NCBI GenBank assembly: GCA_016987375.1
Contig: PJRA01000549.1
Coordinates: 239,424 to 303,423 of the forward strand
Source: Brachionus koreanus
Taxonomy: Eukaryota > Rotifera > Eurotatoria > Ploima > Brachionidae
Length of the DNA: 64,000 nucleotides
Direction: 5' to 3'
Part shown: positions 10,530 through 22,700 of the stretch, in pieces
How the letters are laid out: the number at the start of each line of letters is the position of its first letter
How positions within the stretch are numbered: position 1 is the stretch's first letter
The notes under the pieces: model-generated
What the model was told of the DNA's origin: nothing
Seen by the model: only the letters and a program-made list of their open reading frames with translations
Database searches by the model: none
Program-made: the position numbers and the translations under genes

Positions 10530-10775
10530 CTCTATTATATCCTAGTGGATAATGAGGAGGAGCTCATCTCCTTTTCAAGTGCCTTTTTGAGCAACAGTTC
10601 CGATCTGACACAGAGGCTACTGCATCAAGTTGATCATCTACACTGCAAAATTTTACCGAGTCGGAACCGTTCCCCAATTTTTAATGAAAGGGGTTTAGCA
10701 TGCGCCCCGTATTGCAGAGATATTTTGATGATTTTTTCCACCGTCAGTGGGTTTTGAACCCTCGATCCTCTGCTT
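10530..10775. repeat. Candidate SINE-like fragment
   Basis: On the minus strand it contains GAGGGTTCAAAACCCAC, close to a polymerase III B-box (GGTTCRANNCC). Moderately GC-rich sequence follows, ending in an AT-rich tail near 10530. The string CATCAAGTTGATCATCT recurs in slightly different form at about 44697-44720, so this is a dispersed repeat. No A-box is evident, so tRNA ancestry is only suggested. Confidence 0.35.
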
Positions 10776-10889
10776 ACATTTTAAATTAATTTTTATTAGT
10801 TGTTTTTTAGCTATCAAAATTATTTTACAAGAAAATAAGTTCACACTTAAGATAATACATTTTTTCGATAATAGAAAAAAGAAATAAAA

Positions 10890-11905
10890 AAATTAATAAT
10901 AAAGAAAATATTAATTAATTTTTTTGAGTTTTCTTGTTTGCTGGTTCACTCTTATCTTGAATTGGATTTTTTCTAGGTCTTCCTCTTGGACGTTTTGTGG
11001 GTTGAATTTGCAATAACTTTTTATTGCTATAAATCTTCGATGACTTGCAAACATTTAAAATCATTTCTCAACTTGTTTCTTATTTTAATATTTTAGATTA
11101 CATTTAATCGATTGTCGACGTTTCTTATAACATGAGCCCAGCATAAAATCCTTTTAAAATCCGAACCTAAAACATTGATAAAAGCATTTGTAATTACTGG
11201 AGCCGAGTCAGCGACTAAATACTTGGTTTGAAGTCAAAATCATGTTGCTTTCTCAATTATGTTTTCAACGCATTCATAGCAAAAGCATAATCTTCTTCCT
11301 ATTAATGTTTGCAGAGGGCTAATCAATGTAGAAGAAATTTGTTTTCTACGTCTGTAGTACCATCCACTTGTTTTTGATTAAATTGCAAGCTCAATCAATC
11401 TTGAATATGTTATCAAAAATATTCGAATTTATTTGGCTTCAGTCAAACCAGCTTCAAAAAATGTGATTGAAATATAAACTTCATCTCTATCTTCAAATAT
11501 CTGTTTTTGATTGTCACAGTATTCTTTTAATCGATTTGAAGTCATATAGCGTTTTCCGTAATTTGCTGTTTTATATCTTTGGATCAAATTGTAAATTTGG
11601 AATGTTGTTGCTTTCATTCCAAATCTATGAAGCTTTTCTATAATGGAACTTGTTCGTTTTGTCTCGTTTTCATAAATTACGATTGCTCAGTGATCCGTCA
11701 AATAAGGGGCACTGTGAAAAAAATATAAAAATAAATTGAGTATAAATAATATAAATATATTACAAAATTGAGTATAAAAAGTCAACCAGTAGATTTAAAT
11801 ACTATGAATCAAATACATTTTCTTGGGACATTTTGATTTTGTTCATAAAGAAAAGCAGATATAAAACCTTTTATCACCCTGATTCAAGTTACCCTTACGC
11901 CACTT
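10890..11905 (-). mobile_element. Degenerate MULE-type transposase with FLYWCH-like piece
   Basis: On the minus strand, about 11900-11810 reads as a FLYWCH-like zinc-binding segment (YIC...TKSKCPKK). 11680-11429 is an open piece beginning with KLHRFGMKATTFQ and containing YMTSNRLKEYCDNQ. About 11230-11090 carries LVADSAPVITNAF, then a CWAHVIRNVD motif, which are characteristic of MULE transposase cores. Stops and frameshifts occur throughout, so it is a dead remnant. Confidence 0.6.
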
Positions 11906-12289
11906 TTGATCATCAAAAAGATTTTTCAACACTCCATCAGCTATTTCAAAGTTTTTAAACTGCAAAGTGCAATCGATTATCAATCTTATTTATTGAAAGG
12001 AAAATTTTTTGATTTTTTTGAATACAAAGCCGGTTTCGAATCAAGAAATATCGAATACCCGACTTCATTGTGTAACTGCTACCTTACTATTTCTTCCTAT
12101 TTTCCTGAGCCATCAGAAAATTAAAAATTTGTATCCTGTTATTCCTTATTTTATTTATTTTTTAATATTTTCATATGGTTTTCCTTTTTAAATTATTCTT
12201 ACTACATTTTATTTTATTCTTATTTTTTATTTTTATTTAGTTTTATTTCGATTATAAATTTTTATTTTTTTAATCTGAAGAAGCATTAG

Positions 12290-12370
12290 CTCGGTCAGTG
12301 GCGTGGCCAGAGGGGGAGTAGCGGGGACTTGAGCCCCAGCGTGAGCTACAGCTGAGCTACGGTACAGAAT
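12290..12370. repeat. Short GC-rich repeat-like segment
   Basis: A GC-rich island (CAGTGGCGTGGCCAGAGGGG, then GGGGACTTGAGCCCC) in AT-rich surroundings. It resembles the end of a transposable element. The inner GGGGACT...AGCCCC can pair. Family unknown. Confidence 0.3.
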
Positions 12371-12439
12371 ACAAATAAATAAAATAAATAATTTGAAAAT
12401 CTAATTTTAATCCTGAATTCTCCAAAAATTACAATCAAT

Positions 12440-13240
12440 TTTATTTCAATGAACCTATTTTCCCAAATGAACTAACTCTCGCATTAAAAAAACTAAAAAA
12501 TGAAGGGGCTTCAGTTGCTGACTTAACCTGATGCTATAAAATTTACCCAAAAATTCATTAAGAGAGATCTTGGAACTTTAAAATCTATCTCTTCGTCTAG
12601 GTAAATCATGGAAAACGGCCAATATTATTATGATTCAAAAAATCCTCTTTTTCACAAAATCATTTTAATTATAGACCAATCAGTATTACAAATTTTCTAA
12701 GGAGAGTTACTTGAGAGTAAGGACTCGAAAATTTTCTAGGACAAAAATTCATTACTTATCCAAGAGCAGTCTGTTTTAGGAAACGCCGACGAACCTTCGA
12801 TAATCTTTATTTTTGATTCAGAAAATTGTAGAATAATTTAATTGAAAGAAAAGAGTTTTTTTTCTTTTCTTTGACTTTTCTAAAGCCTTCGATAGGGTTT
12901 GACATGAAGGCTTGATTTATAAATTGTTTAAAATTAATCAACCACACTACTTAATTAACTGGATCAGATCCTTTTTAGACTCTAGGACATTTAAAGTAAA
13001 TGTAAATGACCACTTGAGCGATGAATACCAAGTAACTGCAGGTGTTCCTCAAGGCTTAATTATTAGTCCTCTTTTATTTAGTATATATATAAAAATATAT
13101 TTATATATAAATAATATCCGTAAAAGAAATAAAAAAAATAATGAATACTTTATATTTTTTGCGGATGATCTAGTAACTTTTTTTATTTTCAGTTAACTTG
13201 AAAACAACATAAGTAAATACACAAATAAACTAGATTATTA
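12440..13240 (+). mobile_element. Degenerate Jockey/CR1-like reverse transcriptase
   Basis: Broken plus-strand frames spell an RT palm domain in correct order: NYRPIS at about 12670, then FDFSKAFDRV at about 12870-12900. The open piece 12912-13196 has WIRSFLDSRTFKV, VTAGVPQGLIISPLLF and FFADDL. PQG...SPLLF and the FADD catalytic motif place it in the non-LTR RT superfamily. It differs from the LINE at 1-877, so it is a second family. Stops before and after show it is dead. Confidence 0.7.
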
Positions 13241-13899
13241 GAATGGCCGAAGTGGAAAATGAAAATATCTGAGGAAGAGTCAAAGAAAGAACGAGATATT
13301 GCTAAAATAAAAATTTATTAGAACAAAAAAGAAAACCAAAAAGAATTAAAGTTTCTAGCTATCAAATTTGATTCTAAACTAAATTTTAGTGTAAGTTTTC
13401 GTAGTTTTAGTGGAATTTTTATATATTATACGCGTTTTTCGTACGTCAAATTGTTTAATTGCAAAATTATTTAATTACCTAATTGTAAAATGGATATTTA
13501 ACTGTCCATTATTTTTATCTTAATTTGTCCATGGGACTTAAACTTTAATTAAATAAATAAATAGTGGCTCTCTAATTAATTTAGTGTAAATAATATATTT
13601 ATGTATAATCTTGATAATTGGGGAAAAAATTAAAATTTTGGGGTATCGATTTCAATGGCCCAAAAAAAAAATTCAAGATTATAATTTAATTTATCTTTTA
13701 AAGCATCATTAATTTTATGTTTGAATGTTTTTTTTATTCGATATCCTCTCAGTTCCATTCTTCAATCAAATGTTTTTTTTTCACATAAAAACATTAGGCT
13801 TTCAACATTTTCTGGTAAAATTCTTTTTCTTTTATCGAAAATCTGAAATTAAGATTCTAACAAAAGTCTTTCAGAAGGTTTTGTAGAAGCCGGGATCGC

Positions 13900-15890
13900 T
13901 TATATTCTTGATGAAAAATTTGAAAGATTTGTGTTATTTAGTGGTTTAAGAAAACATATATTAGACGCTTTCAAAACATGTGTTTGACCTAGTTTATAAA
14001 ATCTGGTGACGACGACAAACAATGGATATCAATGGTTTTATCAGATGTTTAATTGTAATTTGAAAGATGCTGCTGTTGGTTCAAATTGAACGAATGGTTC
14101 AACGGATTAGAAAACTATTTAAAATTGTTGAATGTAACTGATGACGAAAGAAAAAGGCTGCACTACTTCATCATGCTGGCGTTGAGGTCATTCGAATTTT
14201 TGAAGCAGTGGAAAAAACTATAAAGATGGAAAAGAAGACCCGTATACTGTTGACACGTACGACGATATGAAAAGGAAACTTGGTGATCATTTTAATCCTA
14301 GGAAGAACTGCTACTATTAAAAGCACATTTTTCGATCGACCAAGCAAGAAGAGGGAGAATCGATAGCTTCATACGCAACTCGACTACGTAAATTCTGTAA
14401 ATATTGTGGGTTTAAAGATGTTGAAGATGAGATAATAAGTCAGATCGTAGAAGGAACTTGCAATAAAGAGATAGTTAGTAAAATATTAGGTTCGAATAAT
14501 GACTTGAAGTTGGATGAGTTCCTAGACTAGAGTCGCACACGTGTAGTCGTGAGCAACCAGTTGAAAGACATCACTAAAAGTTTTGACTCTTCAATTTTAG
14601 TTAACTTAAAGGGGAGAAAATAGTTAATTTGGGTTATAAGAAATGTTACAACTATGGTTAGCAATATCCACACATGGGAGAATGTCTTGCTACGGTTAAA
14701 TGGAGTGATTTATGTGAATCACGATATCATAGTATTTGGGAATACAAAAGTCTTAGAAAAAATAAACTCTAGTGTTTTAACTGAAAATGCAGAAAAATGT
14801 GAATTTGGCAAACGCTCGATTGAGTTTTTTGGCATAATTTTTTTGCCAAAAAGGAATATCACCCGGTCCAGAACGAGTGAATGCGTTGAAGTGTCCAAAG
14901 CCACCGAGAAATACCATCGAACTTGCGAGTCTGCTTGGCATGGCAACGTATTCATCTTGATTCATTTATAACTTCTGTACGTTAACTGTACGGTATGATT
15001 TCATTGTTATTCATCGAGCAGGTAAGGAGAACATAGCAGACTACCTGTCGAGACATTCTGATCCGGACGAAAAGTCTTCGGACGAGTGGCTTAGCGAAGA
15101 CTGTAAATTCTGTTGCTGACTTTCGGTTCCAAAGTTGATGACAAGGGAATACGCTGTAACCAAAGGATTACAAAGATCGAAGGTCTGGTTTTCAGGTTTG
15201 GTTAAAAATAAGATTGGTAATTGTAGAATTTGTCAATGCTGTAAAACTGACAAGAAAAGCAAAGTTCCGCTTGTGATGACAAAAATGCCTACTTAAGTCT
15301 CGGAGCAAATCACCGTTGTTTTTTATGGATCTTTGCCGACTAGTGAGTATGGGTTTGTGGTCACCGATGATAGCACAAGATTCAAAGTAGTTAAAATCAA
15401 CTTCTGCTGAGTCAACCATTACAAAGCTTGACGAAGTATATGCAGTTCTTGGTATTTCGAGAGTAATTAAAAGTTACAATAGACCTTCATTTAATAGTTA
15501 GGCTTTTAAAACGCACTGTGAACACCCAGGTATATATCACCAAAAAATTACTCCTCTATGGCCAAGAGCGAACGGGAAATACGAAAAATTTAAGCAAGAG
15601 ATGAGAAAGTGGTGACTGGAGCTCACATGAATAGAAAGAACTGGCGAAAGAAATGAATGTTTTTATTAGAGCCTACAATTCTGCTCCGCATTCGATAATT
15701 AAAGTTGCAACAGTGACTCTGATGTACAATTGGTCAAATTTTACATGGTGACTGTTAAAAATGAGAAAAGGGAGGTAACAAGGAACCGTAGTTATTTCAA
15801 GAAAATTCTATTTGGAGTTGGACAGGATAATGAACCCTCTCAAGTTGAATCAGAATTAAAAACTAAACATCAAATAGAGGAAGTGGAATA
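13900..15890 (+). mobile_element. Decayed Ty3/gypsy LTR retrotransposon interior
   Basis: Plus-strand pieces occur in the order gag, pol. At about 14000-14620 is a gag-like capsid segment (ESIASYATRLRKFCKYC...). At 14700-14970 is the RT part after the catalytic aspartates, with DIIVFG and KCEFGKRSIEFFG. At about 15000-15060 is the RNase H end (VIHRAGKENIADYLSRH), followed by an integrase zinc-knuckle region (CRICQCC) at about 15220-15245 and integrase core pieces to about 15600. Numerous stops and frameshifts interrupt every domain. No LTRs were recognised at either side. Confidence 0.75.
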
Positions 15891-15899
15891 TATGTAATT

Positions 15900-17098
15900 T
15901 TAGTTCTGACCAACATGGAGTACTTACTTATTTCATAAGTTAAATTAATTGAATCAAAGACAAAATGAATTAGTTTTGGTAACTTAGTGAAAAATTGCAA
16001 AGTAAAAACAAGAAATTATATAAAAATTAATTAATTATTTCAATATAAATTTGTTTTTTATTTAATAATAAATTTTTTTTATAAATTAACAATTACTAAT
16101 TTATAAAAAAATTTATTACAACTCATATTACACAATATTTAAGAAAATATTTATCGAAATCAATCATTTTTCCAACAAATCCAAGTTTAGACTTAAAAAT
16201 AAAATTAAAAGTCAAAGTCTTGACTTTAACTTTTTAATGACTTGTTGAGACTTTTTTCGTGACTTCAGTAAGTACAACTCTGTATATTTCTGAGACAAGT
16301 TATTCTTTTCATAGGAAAATAATTATTGGAGTAGCAAAAAATAGTAGAAAATATTATATCTAAAAGAAGCAAAAATATTTTTTTCAGTAGAATAAAAAAA
16401 AAATAAAGTGTGAAAAAAGGATAAAAAATATATAAACAATCAAATTAAGAAATAAATTTGCTACTAGCAAATATATAAGCCTTTTTTCATATATATATTT
16501 ATGTGATTTTTTTATTTTACATTTAATTAAATATGTGACACAAATGACTGTCCTTTTTTTTCATTTTAATAATTTTTTGGATTGATGAAAAAAAAAAAAT
16601 AAAATATCTTTTTTTTTATTTTTCTCGTCTATTATTTATTAAAAAATAATTGATTTATTACCAAAAAAATCTAAACTTATGCAACATATTGTACACACTG
16701 TAAATCCATAAGTGCATCGCATGATAACAAAGAAAAATTTGCAAAAAGAACTCTTTTTTAAACAAAGTAAATGACAAAATCTTTTATGTATTCATTATTT
16801 TTATTTAGTCGAATATAATTCTTAGTCGTCCAGATGTCATAAATTCAACAACAAAAAACTTTTGATTATAATTTATGAGGATTTATGTAAAATCAGATAA
16901 CTACCAAAGCAAGGCCACATATAGCATTGCTTCGCAATTAGTCTGCTGTAACTTTTTAATATTATTATTTTACATGAAAATCTAAAAAATTAAAAACAAT
17001 TCCAGATTTCTTTCAACGAATAATTATTATATTTAATTTTGGTTACTATATTATTTATTTAAATTCATTCCTTAGTAATTTGAAAATTTTATTTCAAT
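15900..17098. other. AT-rich intergenic DNA
   Basis: No gene seen. The last 60-80 bp resemble the 5' flank of LRR gene C, so they may hold the promoter copied with gene D. Confidence 0.5.
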
Positions 17099-18433
17099 AT
17101 GATAATTATTCCAACACTAAATATTTTGGTTTTTACTCAATTTTTTTTTCATAGGAATGCAAAATGTTGTAATTTTCTTCAAAGTACAATCAAATTTCCA
17201 AAAAAAGTTCTATATCTGAAAAGTGATTTAAAGGAATTAAATGAATGTCCAAAAGATTTTTATAAAATAATTGAATTGATTGACATTAAAAAATTTGATT
17301 TCAATTTAGAAAGAAGACATGATTTCAATAGATTCAAAAATCTATTAAAATTGGTCATAAAAGAATCCAAAATGACAACATTTTCTATTGATATTTCAAA
17401 AACAAATTTGTCAGTTTTGAATATAACTTATACTGAATTATACAAGCTTGATAACTCTGATTTACTAAGTCCATCTATTATTAATATTGATTTTAGCAAA
17501 AACAAAATTGAATATATTATATTTGATTTTTTTAAAAATCTTAAATTAGTTAAAAATATTTTATTAACAGGAAATCGTTTGAGGATAATAGACATTCTAA
17601 TTTTATGTTCTTCACAGCTAGAAATGTTAGATATTTCTTTTAACAGTATGAAAAATTTTGGCAAACTTATTTTGGACAGTGAAAATTCATCCTCTTTGAT
17701 AAACATAATTTCAAAAGGAAATGATTTCATATATTTACCTGAATTTTTTGCGTCATCGAAATCATTCAGTATCCATAAACTACTATTACATCAAAGTCTA
17801 AATAATAAATTCAGGATTGAGAGCTTAGCGTCTCAATCTTTAAATGAATATTTTGAATTGAGTAATGGTCAAGATTCATACTTTTTTTCAAAAATACCAG
17901 TAATGAATTATATATTTGTGTTAAACATTACTTTTGAGTATGATAAAGTGATTTCTGTTGCATGTTTGCTAAAAAATAGTAACTTTGGCATTATAACTTG
18001 GGAATTTAAATATTTTATGCGATATAAATCTAAATCAAGATTAAATATTTCAAATATTGTAATGTCTAGAAAAATTACTGAAAGCACACGCATTCATTTT
18101 TGTAATCATGAGAAATATAAACTAAATCTACCAAAATTTGACAAAAAATTATCATCTAAATTTAGTAATACAGCTGAAGAGAAAAATTATCTTCTTTATT
18201 CTGAAATTACAAAAAATATGATTTTTAAAAATAGTTCATCAATGAATAAGAAAATTTTAAATAGTTCAACTAAATTGGTCTCAAAAGGAAATTTAAATGT
18301 GACTTTTGCAAATCAAAACTCATATAAAGTAAAATTAGCTATATTTACGATTCACAGATATAATCTTGTGATTCTTGTTTACTTTTTAATACTTGTTTTT
18401 TTAACCATAAAAAATATTTTTTATTTAAAATAA
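17099..18433 (+). CDS. Leucine-rich-repeat membrane protein, family member D
   Basis: 444 residues, intronless, a near twin of gene C about 9 kb upstream. 17294-17911 aligns without gaps to 8229-8846 with only a handful of substitutions (such as Leu to Met in LDISF/MLDISF), and 18101-18396 aligns to 9033-9328. Between these blocks, 17912-18100 (63 codons) is strongly divergent from gene C, and the first 65 codons, including a different signal peptide, are unrelated in detail. The last codons are also changed: C has a longer hydrophobic tail, while D ends in VFLTIKNIFYLK. The hydrophobic C-terminal helix is retained. The frame is intact, so it looks functional. See findings for the mosaic pattern. 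Confidence 0.8.
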   Translation: MIIIPTLNILVFTQFFFHRNAKCCNFLQSTIKFPKKVLYLKSDLKELNECPKDFYKIIELIDIKKFDFNLERRHDFNRFKNLLKLVIKESKMTTFSIDISKTNLSVLNITYTELYKLDNSDLLSPSIINIDFSKNKIEYIIFDFFKNLKLVKNILLTGNRLRIIDILILCSSQLEMLDISFNSMKNFGKLILDSENSSSLINIISKGNDFIYLPEFFASSKSFSIHKLLLHQSLNNKFRIESLASQSLNEYFELSNGQDSYFFSKIPVMNYIFVLNITFEYDKVISVACLLKNSNFGIITWEFKYFMRYKSKSRLNISNIVMSRKITESTRIHFCNHEKYKLNLPKFDKKLSSKFSNTAEEKNYLLYSEITKNMIFKNSSSMNKKILNSSTKLVSKGNLNVTFANQNSYKVKLAIFTIHRYNLVILVYFLILVFLTIKNIFYLK

Positions 18434-19576
18434 ATTTAAATTTAAAAACTAAATTTTATAAAAGAATACATAATCCAAAGCTGTTTTCTTTTTTTTTGTA
18501 ATTGGTTCTATAATTTGAGCCATAAGTTTTACTTTGGAGTGGTGAAATTTGATTTATATTTTAACTTACATTATTTAATTGGTCAATTAAATAATGGACT
18601 CCCATTTAACTTTATTTATTCAATTTTTTTTAAATCAATACTTGATTATTTTTTATTTGAAATTGGAAAGATATGCTTGTGTTTTTCTTTAAAAAAAAGA
18701 CACGATACTCAGTTTCACTTTTGCTAATTATAAATTGTTTAGTTGGCTTATAAAATAATTGCCGTAATTTATTTGTTAAAATTTATCTTGCTAAATTTAA
18801 ACATGATCGTCCTCTTAAATGGCACCAATCCTTTCTATGGATGCTGACATATTTAATTTTCTTTTTCTGATTCGGAGATGCAGAAATTTTACACAGGACG
18901 CATAATTGAAAGCCTAGAAAATCCAGTTTATTAGGAGGGGTCAAAAAAAAAATTTTTTTGACAAAAAAAAAAAGTTGCTTGTCTTCAAGTCAAAATATCT
19001 CAGGTATTCATAGTCATAACTCATTAAATATGCACCAAATCTGAAAGCTCATAATCTCTTCTACAAAATGGGAATTTAAGTTCTAAAAACATTTTTTCAA
19101 AATAAAACAATTTAATTCTTTTGTTCAAAATAAAATAATTTTACACTTATTTTTAGCAATTTTATTTTGCAAAAAAATAAAAAAGTGGTCCCAACATTTT
19201 GTTCAGAATTTCCTCTATTTTTTTTTTCTATTTTTTAAAATAACTTACTCTATCAAAATTATGTATATTCTAAGAAAATTTTTTTGGAAATGAAAGAACG
19301 TTAAAATTTGGCGGTGAAACTTTGTTAAAAATTGATTTTTTTTGACAAAATTTCTGATTTAAAATTTTAGTTATTTCAAGACTTTAAAATCCTAGCTAAA
19401 AAATTAAGCACCATTTATATTTTTCAAAAAAATGAAAAAAATTTTAGAAAAAAGATTAAATGTGGAATCAAATTTAATATTGATACTTAATAACAAATTA
19501 GACGAAAAAAATTTCGCATTAATTTGTCCATTATCTTAATTAAAATTCACTTCTAAACATTAACTATATGATTTTT
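18434..19576. other. AT-rich non-coding DNA after LRR gene D
   Basis: No convincing gene. A short open frame at 18515-18727 has no recognisable domain. Confidence 0.5.
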
Positions 19577-19786
19577 TTAACACTAGAAAGCCCGAGGGAC
19601 TTTCTAAACCCTCTTTTAAAAATTGAAACTTAAATATTTTTTGATAGAAATAAAATTTTGGAGAATAGCTTTTAAAAACTAAGTATCTATTTTTTACTTC
19701 TTAAAAATCTTTATTTTTTTAGAAAAAATATTTGATTTGTTTCCTTAACTAAATTTGAAATTATCTGCCAGGTTTTCTAGTGTTAA
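19577..19786. mobile_element. piggyBac-like MITE (TTAA target site)
   Basis: 210 bp bounded by TTAACACTAGAAAG on the left and its inverse CTTTCTAGTGTTAA-type end (TTTTCTAGTGTTAA) on the right, each with a TTAA. TTAA target duplications and a C-C-TAGAAAG-like terminus are the hallmarks of piggyBac elements. No coding capacity. The interior is similar to 34908-35065 in the myosin gene. Confidence 0.7.
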
Positions 19787-22700
19787 GTTTTTTTATCTGA
19801 ACTCAGAATAGAACAATATAAATATAAAAGCTGAAATTCTTAAAAAATTAAATGAATTGATTTATTGACGAACACTAGTTTTGCTAGTTGAAAGCTTTTT
19901 AAAGAAAATTTAATGATAATTAAAGACATTTTAGAGACAATTGTACGATAACCTCTAAAAAACTACTACAAATTTCTTCAAAATTAAAGATCCTTTAAAA
20001 ATTAATTGACTGAGAAAATATTTTCTAAGGTAGGAATTATTTTTAAAAATATTTTTGCTGATATATTGTTTGTATCATTAAAATTTAGTCTGTGCAAAAA
20101 CTCAAAAAAAATATTGCAATTATTTCTTAATGCATATTTAATTTTGAAGACTTGAAAAGATAGAAAAACTTTCAATTACTGCATAGACTAAATTTTGATG
20201 AGACAAATATTGTATCTTCTTCTTTTTTTTTCATTGGCTTAAAAATTTTTGCTGATGAAAAAATCTACACTAATTTTTACGCGTCTTTTTTGTCAAATTT
20301 TTTTAATACCCATTTCAATTTAAAATTTTAGTTTTTGTTTTTTGTTTCAAAATTCAGAATGCCAATGTTACAAATTTCAACATTTCTATCTTGGTCAGAA
20401 GACTTTTGATTAATTTCGAAAATATTTGTGAAAAAAAAATTCATGTTTATTATTATTTTTTGAATTCTCAAGCCATCATATATGTATTAAATTCAAATTA
20501 TTATTTTGAAATTAAAATTATTAAAAAAAAAATTAAAAATAATTTCTAAAATTTTTGAGACTATAATTAAGGTTTAAGTACTCAAGAACCAAACAGATTT
20601 AATTCTTCAAAACGTTCTCCAGAAATGACTCATCATTTGAGATTAAATCAAATTGAATCGGACAACATAAGGAATGGCAAAATAATAAAGGATGTATTTT
20701 ATTTAATAATTTTTTAAAATTTTAATTACATTTTCTAAGTTTGTAATTGGTGAAGTTATTGATGGAGTATTCACCTATTATGGAAAACCTTTTTTTATGA
20801 AATGCGAAATGATTTGTGTTTCAACAGCCCAATCCATTGAGTCTAGTCAGTCTGGGACACAAGTTTAAATTAGATCGAAAAATCCAAGCCAAAAGTGGGA
20901 TAGACCTCAGTCTTTTTTTTCGAAAATGTACCATCTTTGAAAAGAGTCTCAACTATCAAAGAAACTTATAATCTTAGACAAACACGTTCGAAAGAAAAAG
21001 TAATCTAAAAGAGCTTCGACTGTTATCCATAATTTTCTAATAAGTTGTTAACTTTAGCACTCAAAGGGCTCCGGCTTTTGAGTGCTAAACTGAATAAAAA
21101 ATAAAATTAAAAATAAAAAATTTTAGTCAATTTGATTTTGGCCTCTTTTGTAAAAAAAAAAGTTGAGCAGTAATCAATATGGTAAAAGATAAAATTTTTA
21201 AAATACTGGGATCCATAGTTAAAAATTTTTTAACAAAAAAATAGTGATCAAAAATTTTATTATGTGATCAATCATTAAAAGTATAAAAGTTAAATAATAT
21301 CTTTTATACATTTTATAAATTAGAGGATTCTAGCAATGTTTCCTCGTCATATATGATTTTAAACCTCTCTCCTCAGAATTTTTTCCATAAATAGAACACT
21401 CAACCGGGTTTCGTTTATTGCTTAGGATTTTCTTAACCATATCATTGGTAAATTTTGACGTTTTTGTTATATTTCGATAGACAATTTTTCATTTAATAAA
21501 GCATTCTACTAACATTTGAAATCGTAAATTTATTCAATTTGCTATTTAGTTTATCAATTCTGTCTTAATAGATAGTCAAATATCCATGAGATACCCGACA
21601 ATTCGGTTCCAATATGTCATCATTTATTATTTCTCTGATGTCATTTAATTTTTGGAATCTTTGATTATGTGTTACAGAGCCACTAGTTGGGATTGACTTC
21701 TCATCCTCTTTATTTTGATAACTTATATTAAAATTAAAATTCGCAAAAAAAATTACAAAAAATTTACTAATAAAAAAATTTTTGGCATTAATTTTTAAGT
21801 GATCAAAAATAACATTAGGTGATCTGAAATATAAATATTTGATCGCAAAAATTTTTTTAAGAGATCGAAAAAAATTTTAGGTGGTCATTTTTGGTCACAC
21901 ATTTCTTGATTATTAAATTGGTGATCAGGGTCGATTACTAATTCAGATACAACAAATTTTCTAAAAGCAAGCTTAGTTAAATTTAAATTTTGATCAATAA
22001 CTAAAAGTTTTTTGACAGTTTTGGTTTAATTTTTATCTAAATTTATCATCTAAGAAACATAAATATTTCAACTAGTAAATATCATACAAACACAATACCA
22101 GAGTTGTGTACTTCAAAATTTTTTAAAAAAAAAAAGTCTTTTGACTCGACTTGAAATTTTTTGAAAGTCAAGTAAAAAAAACTTTACAACTTTACTTATG
22201 CACAAGTCTGCACAATACCAAATATAAAACCAATCTTTTTGACAATTTTAGATGAAAAAAAATTAACAAAAACATTTTTAAGTTCTTGTCAGAACTACTA
22301 ATGGTTTTGTAATCAGCAAACATTTTTATGTCTAAAAAAGGAAGAAAAAGAAGAGGATTTGATGTTTCTTTATCTCATCACGTTTGAAAGAATATAAATC
22401 TTTTCTCAAAAAACATTTCAGCAATTAATACTTGCCTTTTATTGCAATCAAAACATGAATCAAAAATGGCAAAACTATCAACAAAGGAAAATTTTTTTAT
22501 TTATTTATAAGTTATTTTAATTTTGAATAAATTTTAACTTATTTTTCTATTCTTTTCAAATTGAATTAATTAATTTTTTACAAAATTTAAAATTTTTTTC
22601 ATCTAGAAGTATATTTTTTGTTTTTATAATGATTAAATAGTCAGAAAAGAATAAAATCAAAGCATAAAATTGATTAATAATAATTTACTTGACGTGAAAA

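Noticed and set aside
11906..12191. Plus-strand frames of 60-72 codons
   Set aside because: They lie next to the MULE remnant, overlap each other and show no recognisable domain.
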